Below, piece by piece: positions 4,590-10,594 of a stretch of DNA of 10,594 bases. Where the stretch lies: the NCBI GenBank assembly GCA_945873015.1, contig CAMCBY010000103.1:1-10594 (forward strand). The letters run 5' to 3'. This stretch comes from Klebsiella pneumoniae (GTDB lineage Bacteria > Pseudomonadota > Gammaproteobacteria > Ga0077536). The notes below the pieces were generated by a model. That model was not told the origin of the DNA and did no database searches. It was given only the letters and a program-made list of their open reading frames with translations. Position 1 is the first letter of the stretch. The number at the start of each line of letters is the position of its first letter. Position numbers and translations under genes: made by a program.

Positions 4590-6704
4590 ATGCGTCTGGC
4601 ACGCATGTTCTGCGCCGCTCTGGCGCTGTTGAGTGCGGCGGTCGTCGCTGACGACTTCGAGCAATGGCGCGATGCGGTCGCACGCGGCGATTATTCTGCG
4701 GCGGTGCCCGCCCTACAAGCTGCGGCGGCCAAGGACGATGCGCGCGCATTGGGTTTATTAGCTTCGCTCTATCGGCACGGCGAAGCCTTTCCCCACGACT
4801 CTGCCAAGGCGCTCGAACTCTACACACGCGCTGCCGAACTCGGTGACGCCGACGCGCAGTTCAATCTCGGTAGCATGTATCTGCTCGGTGACGGCGTGCA
4901 GGCTGATGAGGCCTGGGCCCTGACGTATTACCGTCAGGCCGCGGCCCAGGGACACGCAGGTGCGACCCGCAACCTCACCGAGTTGTACCGCGCTTCGGGG
5001 CTTGCACCCGCCCCCCTCAACAGCAATCCGCCCAACCGCCCGTTACCCGAAGAAGCCGCCCGTCTGCATGCGGAACCCGCTGTAGCGCCGGTGCCGCCGG
5101 TCAAAACCGAGTCACTCGCGCCGGGCATGAGCGCCAGCGCCAATCCGCCAGTAGCGGGCGCGGTGGCGCGCGATATCACCAGCCGTCGCGCGATGCCCGT
5201 ACCTAAGCCGGTCGTGCCCACCAAGCCGTCTGTGACCGCCTCGCACCCTGCCGTTGCCGCAAGCCCTGTCGTGGTGCCCGCGACCGCCGCGAACCCCGAA
5301 GCCGTCATCGACACGCCTGGACCAGCGTCGCTGGACGAATTGCGCGCGATCGAATTGGCCCGCGCGGCCGGTATCGCCATAGAAATGGATGGCAGAGCAG
5401 CGGCGCCGCCGGCGGCAGTGGTGAATATGCCGCGGCCGGTCTCTACGACACCGAGAGAAGAAGGCCGCCCTGCTTTTACGCCGTCATCGTCAGAATCCGA
5501 TCCGGACACAGTAGAGAACAGCGAAGAGGGCGCGGTCGCCTTCGCCAGCGCGCAACGTTATCTGCTTGGCCAGGGTGTCGCAGCGGATGCCGCGGTCGGC
5601 GTGCAGTGGTTGGAACGTGCTGCGCGTGCGGGGCATACCCAGGCGAAGTACGAACTGGCGCTGCATTATCTCAACGGAGAGGGTGTGCAGGGCGATGAGG
5701 CGATGGCGATTACGCTGCTGCGCGACGCCGCCCAGACCGGCCACGGGCAGGCCGAGGCGAAGTTGAAGGCGGTGTATGCCGCGGCCGGCCTGCCACTGCC
5801 GGCGCTCACTCGTACACAGCCGTCCCCTGCGCCGGTGCAGAAATCCGAGCCGCCGCCTGCGAGGCCGTCACCGTCACCGTCGTCAGCGATTGCGCCGACT
5901 ACCGTCACTGCGCCGGCTCCAACGGGTGAGCGCGAGGGCGACTTTGAGCGAGGCGAACGCCATGCGACGCGTGGTGCCATGGCCGGCATGATGGCGGACG
6001 CTGCCGCCGAAGAAGATCAGGACGCCGCACAATCTGAGGTCGCGGCGCGTGAACAGCCAGCCCCTGCGCAGCCCGCACAAGGCCCGGCTATCGCGGTTCC
6101 AGGTACATCCGGCAAGGTCGATGCGTCGGCGACCCTGGCCGACGCGCGCGCCGCGCTGGACGCGGAGGATTTCCCGCGCGCGGCCGGCATCTTCACGCGC
6201 TTGGCAGAGCGCGGTGATGCCGAAGCCCAATCCCATATCGGTTACATGACTTATCGCGGTGAAGGCGTGAGCGTGGATAAGGCCAAGGCTGTCAAGTGGT
6301 ATCGCAAGGCAGCCGCGCAGGGCAATCGCGATGCGCAATACAACCTCGCGGTAGCCTATGCTTTCGGTGAGGGCATCGCGCAGAACGACGCCGAAGCCTT
6401 GCAGTGGTATCGGCGTGCGGCCGATCAAGGCAGCGTCGTCGCACAGTACAGTCTCGGTGTGTCTTATGCGCTCGGCGAAGGCGCGCCGCGCGACGATGCG
6501 CTCGCCGTCCGTTGGTATCGCGCCGCCGCTGATCAGGGCTATGCGGATGCGCAGTTCAATCTCGGCCAGATGATCCGCGCCGGCCGCGGCGTGGAAAACA
6601 ATCTGAACGAGGCCGCGCGTTGGTACACACTCGCCGCCGCGCAAGGCCACGTCGAAGCCGCCGCCGAACTCCGCGCGCTGAACGGCGCGGATACGCCGCG
6701 CTAA
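4590..6704 (+). CDS. Secreted Sel1-repeat (SLR/TPR-like) protein with three repeat blocks
   Basis: The start at ATG 4590 is set by GGAGG (4579-4583) six bases upstream and by a signal peptide right after it (MRLARMFCAALALLSAAVVA, cleavage likely after Ala20). The ATG at 4551 would put 13 residues in front of the signal and has no ribosome site. The 704-aa product has three Sel1 blocks: about 50-135, 312-402 and 515-700. Between them lie two low-complexity Pro/Ala/Val-rich linkers (about 137-310 and 403-508). Sel1 motifs such as DAQFNLGSMYLLGDGV and AVKWYRKAAAQG recur every 36 residues. Blocks one and two end alike (TELYRASGLAP, KAVYAAAGLP). The first linker contains a helical island, SLDELRAIELARAAGIAIE (about 247-265). 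Sel1 proteins are protein-protein adaptors; no enzymatic motif is present. Location is periplasmic or extracellular. It faces the FimV-like gene tail to tail. The partner and process are unknown. Confidence 0.88.
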   Translation: MRLARMFCAALALLSAAVVADDFEQWRDAVARGDYSAAVPALQAAAAKDDARALGLLASLYRHGEAFPHDSAKALELYTRAAELGDADAQFNLGSMYLLGDGVQADEAWALTYYRQAAAQGHAGATRNLTELYRASGLAPAPLNSNPPNRPLPEEAARLHAEPAVAPVPPVKTESLAPGMSASANPPVAGAVARDITSRRAMPVPKPVVPTKPSVTASHPAVAASPVVVPATAANPEAVIDTPGPASLDELRAIELARAAGIAIEMDGRAAAPPAAVVNMPRPVSTTPREEGRPAFTPSSSESDPDTVENSEEGAVAFASAQRYLLGQGVAADAAVGVQWLERAARAGHTQAKYELALHYLNGEGVQGDEAMAITLLRDAAQTGHGQAEAKLKAVYAAAGLPLPALTRTQPSPAPVQKSEPPPARPSPSPSSAIAPTTVTAPAPTGEREGDFERGERHATRGAMAGMMADAAAEEDQDAAQSEVAAREQPAPAQPAQGPAIAVPGTSGKVDASATLADARAALDAEDFPRAAGIFTRLAERGDAEAQSHIGYMTYRGEGVSVDKAKAVKWYRKAAAQGNRDAQYNLAVAYAFGEGIAQNDAEALQWYRRAADQGSVVAQYSLGVSYALGEGAPRDDALAVRWYRAAADQGYADAQFNLGQMIRAGRGVENNLNEAARWYTLAAAQGHVEAAAELRALNGADTPR
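6230..6680 (+). repeat. Coding tandem repeat, 108-bp (36-residue) period
   Basis: Within the C-terminal block of the Sel1 gene the same phrase begins at 6333, 6441 and 6549 (gcgcaatac, gcacagtac, gcgcagttc), exactly 108 bases apart, with AEALQWYRRAADQG-type segments between. A fourth diverged copy precedes them and a fifth ends the gene. The DNA copies are diverged, so this is an old protein repeat rather than a recent expansion. Confidence 0.8.
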
Positions 6705-6717
6705 AAATCTCGCCAGG

Positions 6718-6738
6718 TCGCGCGCTCAGTGCGCGCGA
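6718..6738. terminator. GC hairpin at the convergent junction (possible bidirectional terminator)
   Basis: A perfect 8-bp stem, TCGCGCGC (6718-6725) with GCGCGCGA (6731-6738), and a 5-base loop sit between the Sel1 stop and the end of the FimV-like gene; the loop contains that gene's TGA. There is no adjoining U-tract in either direction (ATTTTT lies about ten bases beyond it on the minus strand), so intrinsic termination is not assured. Confidence 0.4.
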
Positions 6739-8387
6739 TGCCCCACCTCAACCGCTACCGGGCCGCTGAATGGCGGACGATCGGGCGCTATCACCTTGCC
6801 CATACGCATAAGGCGCGCCCAATTCTCGTCGCCGATATCGCTGCGATGTTGACGATGGATCTCTTCGGCGAGGTCGACGAATTCCTCGTGCCTTTCGTTG
6901 AGATAATAAATTTCAGCAAGACGCAGCTTGGCGCGATGATTATTCGGGGTCGCAACGATGGTCTGCTCGAGCATCGCTTCCGCTTCGTTGTACTGACCGT
7001 GCGCAATGCGGCTCTCAATGTCCTCCAGCGAGGCGCTTACGCCGGACAGCAGATCGGCCGGCCGCAGGGCGCTCGGTGCGGGCTCATGAGCGGTGTCGCG
7101 ACGGCCGGCGATCATGCGCTTGACCTCGCCTTCAAGTTGCACGCGTTGTTCGGTCTTGCGGGCGATTTCAGCGACCATTTCGCGGTCGGCACTGCGCGCA
7201 CCGGCGTCAGCCGAGCGCAGGCGCAGGCGGCGCCCGAAACGCATCACGCCGAGCGTGAGAGCAATGACCAGCAGCGCGGCGCCGACACCCACCAGCATTG
7301 TGCCGTCGACGTAACGCGCCAGCCCATCGAGTGGCGTAGCGCTGTGAGCCGGTTGTGGTTTGACTTGGGCCTCGCGCGGGGCTGTCACCGGCTCGAGCTT
7401 GTCTGCGCTGGCTGACTGCGGCGTTAAATCTGTTTTTTTGTTGGCCGCCTCGGTCGCGGGCATCGGCTCTGTCGCGGCAGGAGCCGCAACGATGGTCACC
7501 GCCGCGTTTTCCGCTGCGCCGTCAGCGCCCGACGGTGCGCTTGGCCGTTGCGCCATGCGCTGCTGTTGCTCGGCGTAGCGCGCACGAATCTGCGCAAACC
7601 TGACTGCCAGCCGTTCAATGCGGGCTGCGGTCTCGGCATCAACTTGCTGTTGCTGAGGGGGGCTGAGCGCGCTGATGTTGGTCGAGTCGGCCGCGCTCGC
7701 GGCCACACGCGGCGCGCCCGGCAGTTGTAGTGTCACACCAACGCGCAAGCGGGTCGGGTCTGCGTCAACAAAAGCATGGGGATTGGCGGCGACGATATCG
7801 CGCATCAAGGCGGCGCTGTTGCGCCCGGCAAGACCAGTCTCCTTAAGGATGCCCCACAGCGATTGACCGGCGCGTACCGGCCCGTAATTCCCGGCCGCGT
7901 CGGCGCTCGAAGCGGTCGGTGTGCGCGCAAGCTTGCGCGTGACGGCCGGTGCTGGCCGGCGCGCCGGCAGAGGCCGACTCGCAGGTGCAGCCTGGCTGAC
8001 GCGCGGCGCGGGCGCGGGCGGTACGTTTAATTCGAAATGGCGCACGACCGCGCGCGTCCCTTCACGCAAGCGCACACGCAGTGCGAGACGCGCCGCATCG
8101 AAAGGCCGTGCACTGGTAATCACGATGGTCTGCACGCCACTCACATCGGTCTCGATATGGCTGCGCATATCGAGCAGCTCAAACTGGTCGCTTGCCACAC
8201 CGAAAGCCGGCAGCAGTTCCGCGCGCATCTCGGCATCGCCTGGCGATGACATGCCATACAAAGTCACACGTGCGACGAGGGGCTCGCCGCGTACCGAGGC
8301 GCTGCTTATCTGACCCATTTGCGCGGCTAGCGCGTCCTGGCCGAGCGCCAGCATCACCAGAAGGCTCGAAATTCTCGGTATAGTCAT
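6726..8387 (-). CDS. Short FimV-like polar-hub membrane protein with LysM-like domain
   Basis: The start at ATG 8385-8387 (553 aa) has GGAGA (8393-8397) five bases upstream and is followed at once by a signal peptide (TIPRISSLLVMLALGQDALA). A longer reading back to 8564 would run into the neighbour's start. Order: FimV N-terminal domain about 23-125 (MGQISSASVRGEPLVARVTL, ITSARPFDAARL), Pro/Arg-rich link, FimV-type LysM domain about 167-221 (YGPVRAGQSLWGI to LRVGVTLQLP), Gln-rich coiled coil about 240-275, low-complexity stretch, one membrane helix about 360-382, then a cytoplasmic part with a TPR-like pair about 454-510 (GQYNEAEAMLEQTI, AKLRLAEIYYLNERHEEF). FimV/HubP proteins bind peptidoglycan and organise the cell pole and type IV pili. 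Pseudomonas FimV is over 900 aa; the acidic cytoplasmic repeats and the C-terminal FimV domain are absent here, so this is a shortened paralogue, not clearly FimV itself. Confidence 0.83.
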   Translation of the reverse strand: MTIPRISSLLVMLALGQDALAAQMGQISSASVRGEPLVARVTLYGMSSPGDAEMRAELLPAFGVASDQFELLDMRSHIETDVSGVQTIVITSARPFDAARLALRVRLREGTRAVVRHFELNVPPAPAPRVSQAAPASRPLPARRPAPAVTRKLARTPTASSADAAGNYGPVRAGQSLWGILKETGLAGRNSAALMRDIVAANPHAFVDADPTRLRVGVTLQLPGAPRVAASAADSTNISALSPPQQQQVDAETAARIERLAVRFAQIRARYAEQQQRMAQRPSAPSGADGAAENAAVTIVAAPAATEPMPATEAANKKTDLTPQSASADKLEPVTAPREAQVKPQPAHSATPLDGLARYVDGTMLVGVGAALLVIALTLGVMRFGRRLRLRSADAGARSADREMVAEIARKTEQRVQLEGEVKRMIAGRRDTAHEPAPSALRPADLLSGVSASLEDIESRIAHGQYNEAEAMLEQTIVATPNNHRAKLRLAEIYYLNERHEEFVDLAEEIHRQHRSDIGDENWARLMRMGKVIAPDRPPFSGPVAVEVGHRAH

Positions 8388-8541
8388 CAATCTCTCCGTA
8401 CGCCGGGCTGCGGCGGATTGGGTCGGAAGCTGTCTTGTGTGATGTGACGACGGCCCAGGAACCTGACCGTCTGTGTCACGCTTAGCGGCGTACGGCCCCG
8501 ATTCTTGACCCCCTCGCCGCCGTGCGGCCGGAGTACCCATC
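8388..8541. promoter_or_regulatory. Divergent control region between FimV-like gene and methyltransferase
   Basis: The 154 bases must hold both promoters unless transcription enters from further away. I see no convincing -35/-10 pair on either strand. The notable feature is an imperfect dyad at 8444-8479: GTGAC-GACGG-CC-CAGG-AA-CCTG-A-CCGTC-TGT-GTCAC, 14 base pairs with two small interruptions. It could be a shared operator or a structured leader. Confidence 0.4.
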
Positions 8542-9129
8542 GTGAAAGCCAACGCTTTCGACAAAGCCTATTTCGAGCGCTTTTATTTCAACCGTCGCAC
8601 CCGCATCGCCGAACCGTCGTACTTCGATCAGTTGGCCGCTTTCACCGGCGCTTATCTCAAGCTGTTGGACTGCCCGGTCGGGCGCGTGCTCGACATTGGC
8701 TGTGGTGCCGGTCTATTGCATCGTGGACTGCGGCGCGCCTTTCCCGGCGTCAAAATCGATGCCTGCGACGTCAGTGAGTACGTCTGCGAGCGTTTCGGCT
8801 GGCAGTGTGTGAGTATCGAAGATCTGGAAGTGAAGCACAGCTACGATCTCGTCATCTGCCACGATGTTTTGCAATATCTCGACGACAAGGCTGCCAGTCG
8901 CGCGATCGCCAAGCTCGCGGCGCTCAGCCACGGCGCCATGCTGTTTGGCGTGCTGACCCGTGAGGACTGGGATAACAACTGCGACCAGGAGTTGACCGAC
9001 GACAATGCGCACATGCGCAGCACGGTCTGGTACCGCCGCCGTCTCGGTGCGCATTTCCGCAACGCCGGCGGCGGCATCTACATCAAGCGCGATGCCAACC
9101 TGGTGTTATTTTCGCTGGAATCTTTCTGA
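8542..9129 (+). CDS. Class I SAM-dependent methyltransferase, substrate unknown
   Basis: A 195-residue cytosolic protein starting with GTG at 8542; GGAG (8530-8533) lies eight bases upstream. The Rossmann-type methyltransferase motifs are clear: motif I VLDIGCGAG (49-57) for the SAM glycine loop, the acidic residue after strand 2 (Asp76 in IDACDVSEY), and a post-II segment YDLVICHDVLQYLDD (101-115). The N-terminus FDKAYFERFYFNRRTRI and the C-terminal WYRRRLGAHFRNAGGGIYI look like conserved family-specific parts that would shape the substrate site. There is no signal peptide and no fused domain. The type (YLDD after strand 4, small size) resembles small-molecule or protein methyltransferases of the Methyltransf_25/11 groups. 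It is divergent from the FimV-like gene and ends ten bases from the end of msrB. I cannot name the substrate. Confidence 0.88.
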   Translation: MKANAFDKAYFERFYFNRRTRIAEPSYFDQLAAFTGAYLKLLDCPVGRVLDIGCGAGLLHRGLRRAFPGVKIDACDVSEYVCERFGWQCVSIEDLEVKHSYDLVICHDVLQYLDDKAASRAIAKLAALSHGAMLFGVLTREDWDNNCDQELTDDNAHMRSTVWYRRRLGAHFRNAGGGIYIKRDANLVLFSLESF

Positions 9130-9139
9130 CCGTTCCGCT

Positions 9140-9700
9140 TCAGCCGGCAGCCGGTATGAAGCGTAGCGCGACACCGTTATTACACCAGCGTTGACCAGTC
9201 GGTGCGGGGCCGTCGTCGAACACATGACCCTGATGTCCCCCGCATTTGGCGCAGTGGTATTCGGTGCGTGGCCAGATCAGTTTGAAGTCCTGCTTGGTGC
9301 GAAGATGGCCTTCGATGCTGGTGAAATAACTTGGCCAACCGGTGCCACTGTCGAATTTCATGGCGGAACTGAACAGTGGCAATTCGCAGGCGCGACACAC
9401 GAACAACCCGGCGCGTTTCTCCTCGTTAAGGTCGCTGCTGAACGGTCTTTCGGTATTTTCTTCGAATAACACACCATAGGCGTCGGCCGGCAACAGCGCG
9501 CGCCAGTCGGCGGTGTCGCGGGTGATGACGGGTTTGGCTTCGACGATGGGTGTGCCGGGTGCACGCAGTGACGCCCAGGCTGTGCGCAGCTCGGTCACGG
9601 CCGCAGCATCGACGGCATCGGCGGCACGCAATTGGCGATTGCCAAACAGGGTCGTCAGGAGTCCGCCAGCACCGAACTTGAGCACACTTCGACGTTTCAT
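9140..9700 (-). CDS. msrB: Exported peptide-methionine (R)-S-oxide reductase, MsrB
   Basis: MsrB reduces the R epimer of methionine sulfoxide in proteins. The 186-aa product carries an N-terminal leader MKRRSVLKFGAGGLLTTLFG with the Arg-Arg pair and following hydrophobic stretch of a Tat signal, so it should act outside the cytoplasm. The MsrB domain spans about 60-183: zinc ligands Cys102/Cys105 (CRAC) and Cys150/Cys153 (CAKC), SGTGWPSY (118-125), CGGHQGHVFDDGP (153-165), and the catalytic Cys173 in RWCNNGVALRF. The recycling cysteine that some MsrBs carry in a GCGWPSF motif is Thr120 here, so turnover must use another cysteine or an external thiol. ATG 9698-9700 is preceded by GGAG (9708-9711) seven bases upstream. 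It follows gshA by 66 bases in the same direction, with no terminator seen, so co-transcription is plausible. Confidence 0.95.
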   Translation of the reverse strand: MKRRSVLKFGAGGLLTTLFGNRQLRAADAVDAAAVTELRTAWASLRAPGTPIVEAKPVITRDTADWRALLPADAYGVLFEENTERPFSSDLNEEKRAGLFVCRACELPLFSSAMKFDSGTGWPSYFTSIEGHLRTKQDFKLIWPRTEYHCAKCGGHQGHVFDDGPAPTGQRWCNNGVALRFIPAAG

Positions 9701-9766
9701 GTCATCGCTCCGCGCATGGTCTTACGGTGAGAGGGGCGCGGCGCGTCGAGGTTCCCGCACGTGCGC

Positions 9767-10594
9767 TCAGCGTTCGAGATACTGCGTCATGAATTGTTCA
9801 AATGGTTGCGCGCTGTCGGCCTCGAGCCGCGACTGCTCGGCGTGGGAGGCGGTGGCGAGCGACTCGAACTCGCGGGTCAGCTCAGCGTTCGGCGGCCGCG
9901 CGCGGAAGTCGGCACGGTGCTTGAGCGACAGTTCACGGGTATAGCTGTGGAATTCACTCTGGGATTCACGCAAGGCCGCCAGCACTCGGGCCGACGGCAG
10001 CAAATCGGGATGGTTCAGCGCTTCCACCTGACGCGCCAGTGCATCCTGATACACGGTACCGCCCATGTGGGCATCAAGGTGGGCTGCGAGCGGCTGCATA
10101 CGTGCGCAGATCTCGAGGCTCCAGTCCTTGAGCAATACGCGCCCGCCGTTACGCACCAGTTCCAGCCCCGGCGTGCGCCCGCGCAGGGCGACGGTCAGTT
10201 CGTTGTATTCGATTTCATGCAGTTCTTCGGCGGTCAGACTGGCGCTGCTCTCAAGCAGACAGAACAGCACCAATACTTCGCTGAAATAGAGCTGCTCGAT
10301 CGACACGCCGGTCGGCTCCATACAGTTCACATCGAGCGCCCGCACTTCGACGTATTCGACGCCGCGTTTCTCCAGTGCTTCGCTCGGCCGCTCCCCCGGC
10401 AGGGTGGTGCGTTTAGGACGGATATAGCTGTAATACTCGTTCTCGATCTGCAGCACGCTGGTCGTGAGCTGGATGATTTTGTCGCCGTCGCGGGTGCCGA
10501 TGGCTTCGTATTCCGGATACGGCAGCTTCAACGCGCGGCGCAGATCTGCCACGTAGCTCTTGATGTTGTCATGCGAAACCAGCAACGCCGACTG
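9767..10594 (-). CDS. gshA: Glutamate-cysteine ligase, C-terminal 275 residues (5' end outside window)
   Basis: GshA joins L-glutamate and L-cysteine with ATP to form gamma-glutamylcysteine, the first and rate-limiting step of glutathione synthesis in the cytosol. The frame is open to the right edge and enters as QSALLVSHDNIKSYV; the TTG at 10583-10585 is an internal Leu codon. Landmarks shared with the E. coli-type enzyme are SVLQIENEYYSYIRPKR (46-62 of the visible part) and GVEYVEVRALDVN (78-90), both of which build the active site, then a helical C-terminal region ending in PFEQFMTQYLER. By comparison with the roughly 520-residue enzyme about half is present. No frameshift or missing motif is seen in this half. 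msrB follows 66 bases downstream. Confidence 0.95.
   Translation of the reverse strand, partial: QSALLVSHDNIKSYVADLRRALKLPYPEYEAIGTRDGDKIIQLTTSVLQIENEYYSYIRPKRTTLPGERPSEALEKRGVEYVEVRALDVNCMEPTGVSIEQLYFSEVLVLFCLLESSASLTAEELHEIEYNELTVALRGRTPGLELVRNGGRVLLKDWSLEICARMQPLAAHLDAHMGGTVYQDALARQVEALNHPDLLPSARVLAALRESQSEFHSYTRELSLKHRADFRARPPNAELTREFESLATASHAEQSRLEADSAQPFEQFMTQYLER

Noticed and set aside
4934..5509. 191-aa minus-strand frame opposite the first linker
   Set aside because: Low-complexity Gly/Ala/Thr product explained by the Pro/Ala-rich coding sequence on the other strand; no start signal.
5883..6650. 255-aa minus-strand frame inside the Sel1 gene
   Set aside because: Antisense shadow of the repeat region; its own repeats simply mirror the 36-residue Sel1 period.
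8388..8564. Upstream extension of the FimV-like gene by 59 residues
   Set aside because: The signal peptide begins at the 8387 ATG with its own ribosome site; the extension is Arg/Pro-rich and overlaps the methyltransferase start.
10583..10585. TTG as a start codon for the gshA-like frame
   Set aside because: The frame stays open to the window edge and the protein is clearly the C-terminal half of GshA, so this is an internal Leu codon.

Overview
The window reads as a chromosomal stretch from a GC-rich gammaproteobacterium. The pointers are a Vfr/CRP-type regulator, an E. coli-type (proteobacterial) GshA, a FimV-like polar-hub protein and a groES-groL operon with a housekeeping promoter plus a CIRCE-like operator. 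I cannot name a genus. I see no phage, transposon, tRNA, rRNA or CRISPR, and the gene content looks like ordinary core and near-core genome.

Layout, left to right. (1) The 5' part of an unrecognised leftward gene (1-241) and its 5' region, which holds two dyads, one CIRCE-like. (2) Leftward groL (623-2278), with a strong intrinsic terminator (564-596), behind groES (2319-2609). Their promoter (TTGACT-16-TATATT) and a CIRCE element lie at 2669-2724. (3) Rightward secreted PliI-like protein with a DLNRDG loop (2851-3381), then a CRP/Vfr-family regulator (3469-4134). (4) A small leftward hypothetical gene (4131-4385) whose stop overlaps the crp stop. (5) A rightward secreted 704-aa protein with three Sel1 blocks separated by long Pro/Ala-rich linkers (4590-6704). 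(6) Convergent to it, a short FimV-like membrane protein (6726-8387). (7) Divergent from that, a class I methyltransferase (8542-9129). (8) Convergent to it, a leftward pair: the 3' part of gshA (9767-10594) followed by an exported MsrB (9140-9700).

How they may work together: GroES and GroEL form the cytosolic folding chamber and appear HrcA-controlled. GshA makes the first intermediate of glutathione, and MsrB would repair oxidised methionine outside the cytoplasm, so the last two genes share a thiol/redox theme. The Sel1-repeat protein and the FimV-like protein are both secreted or membrane scaffold types facing each other, but a joint role is only inference.

I do not see a clear, previously undescribed multi-gene system. 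The most open points are the Sel1 protein with three blocks, the PliI-like protein that appears to lack the lysozyme-binding loop, a possible second CIRCE-like site upstream of the leftmost gene, and a possible CRP-type site before the Sel1 gene.
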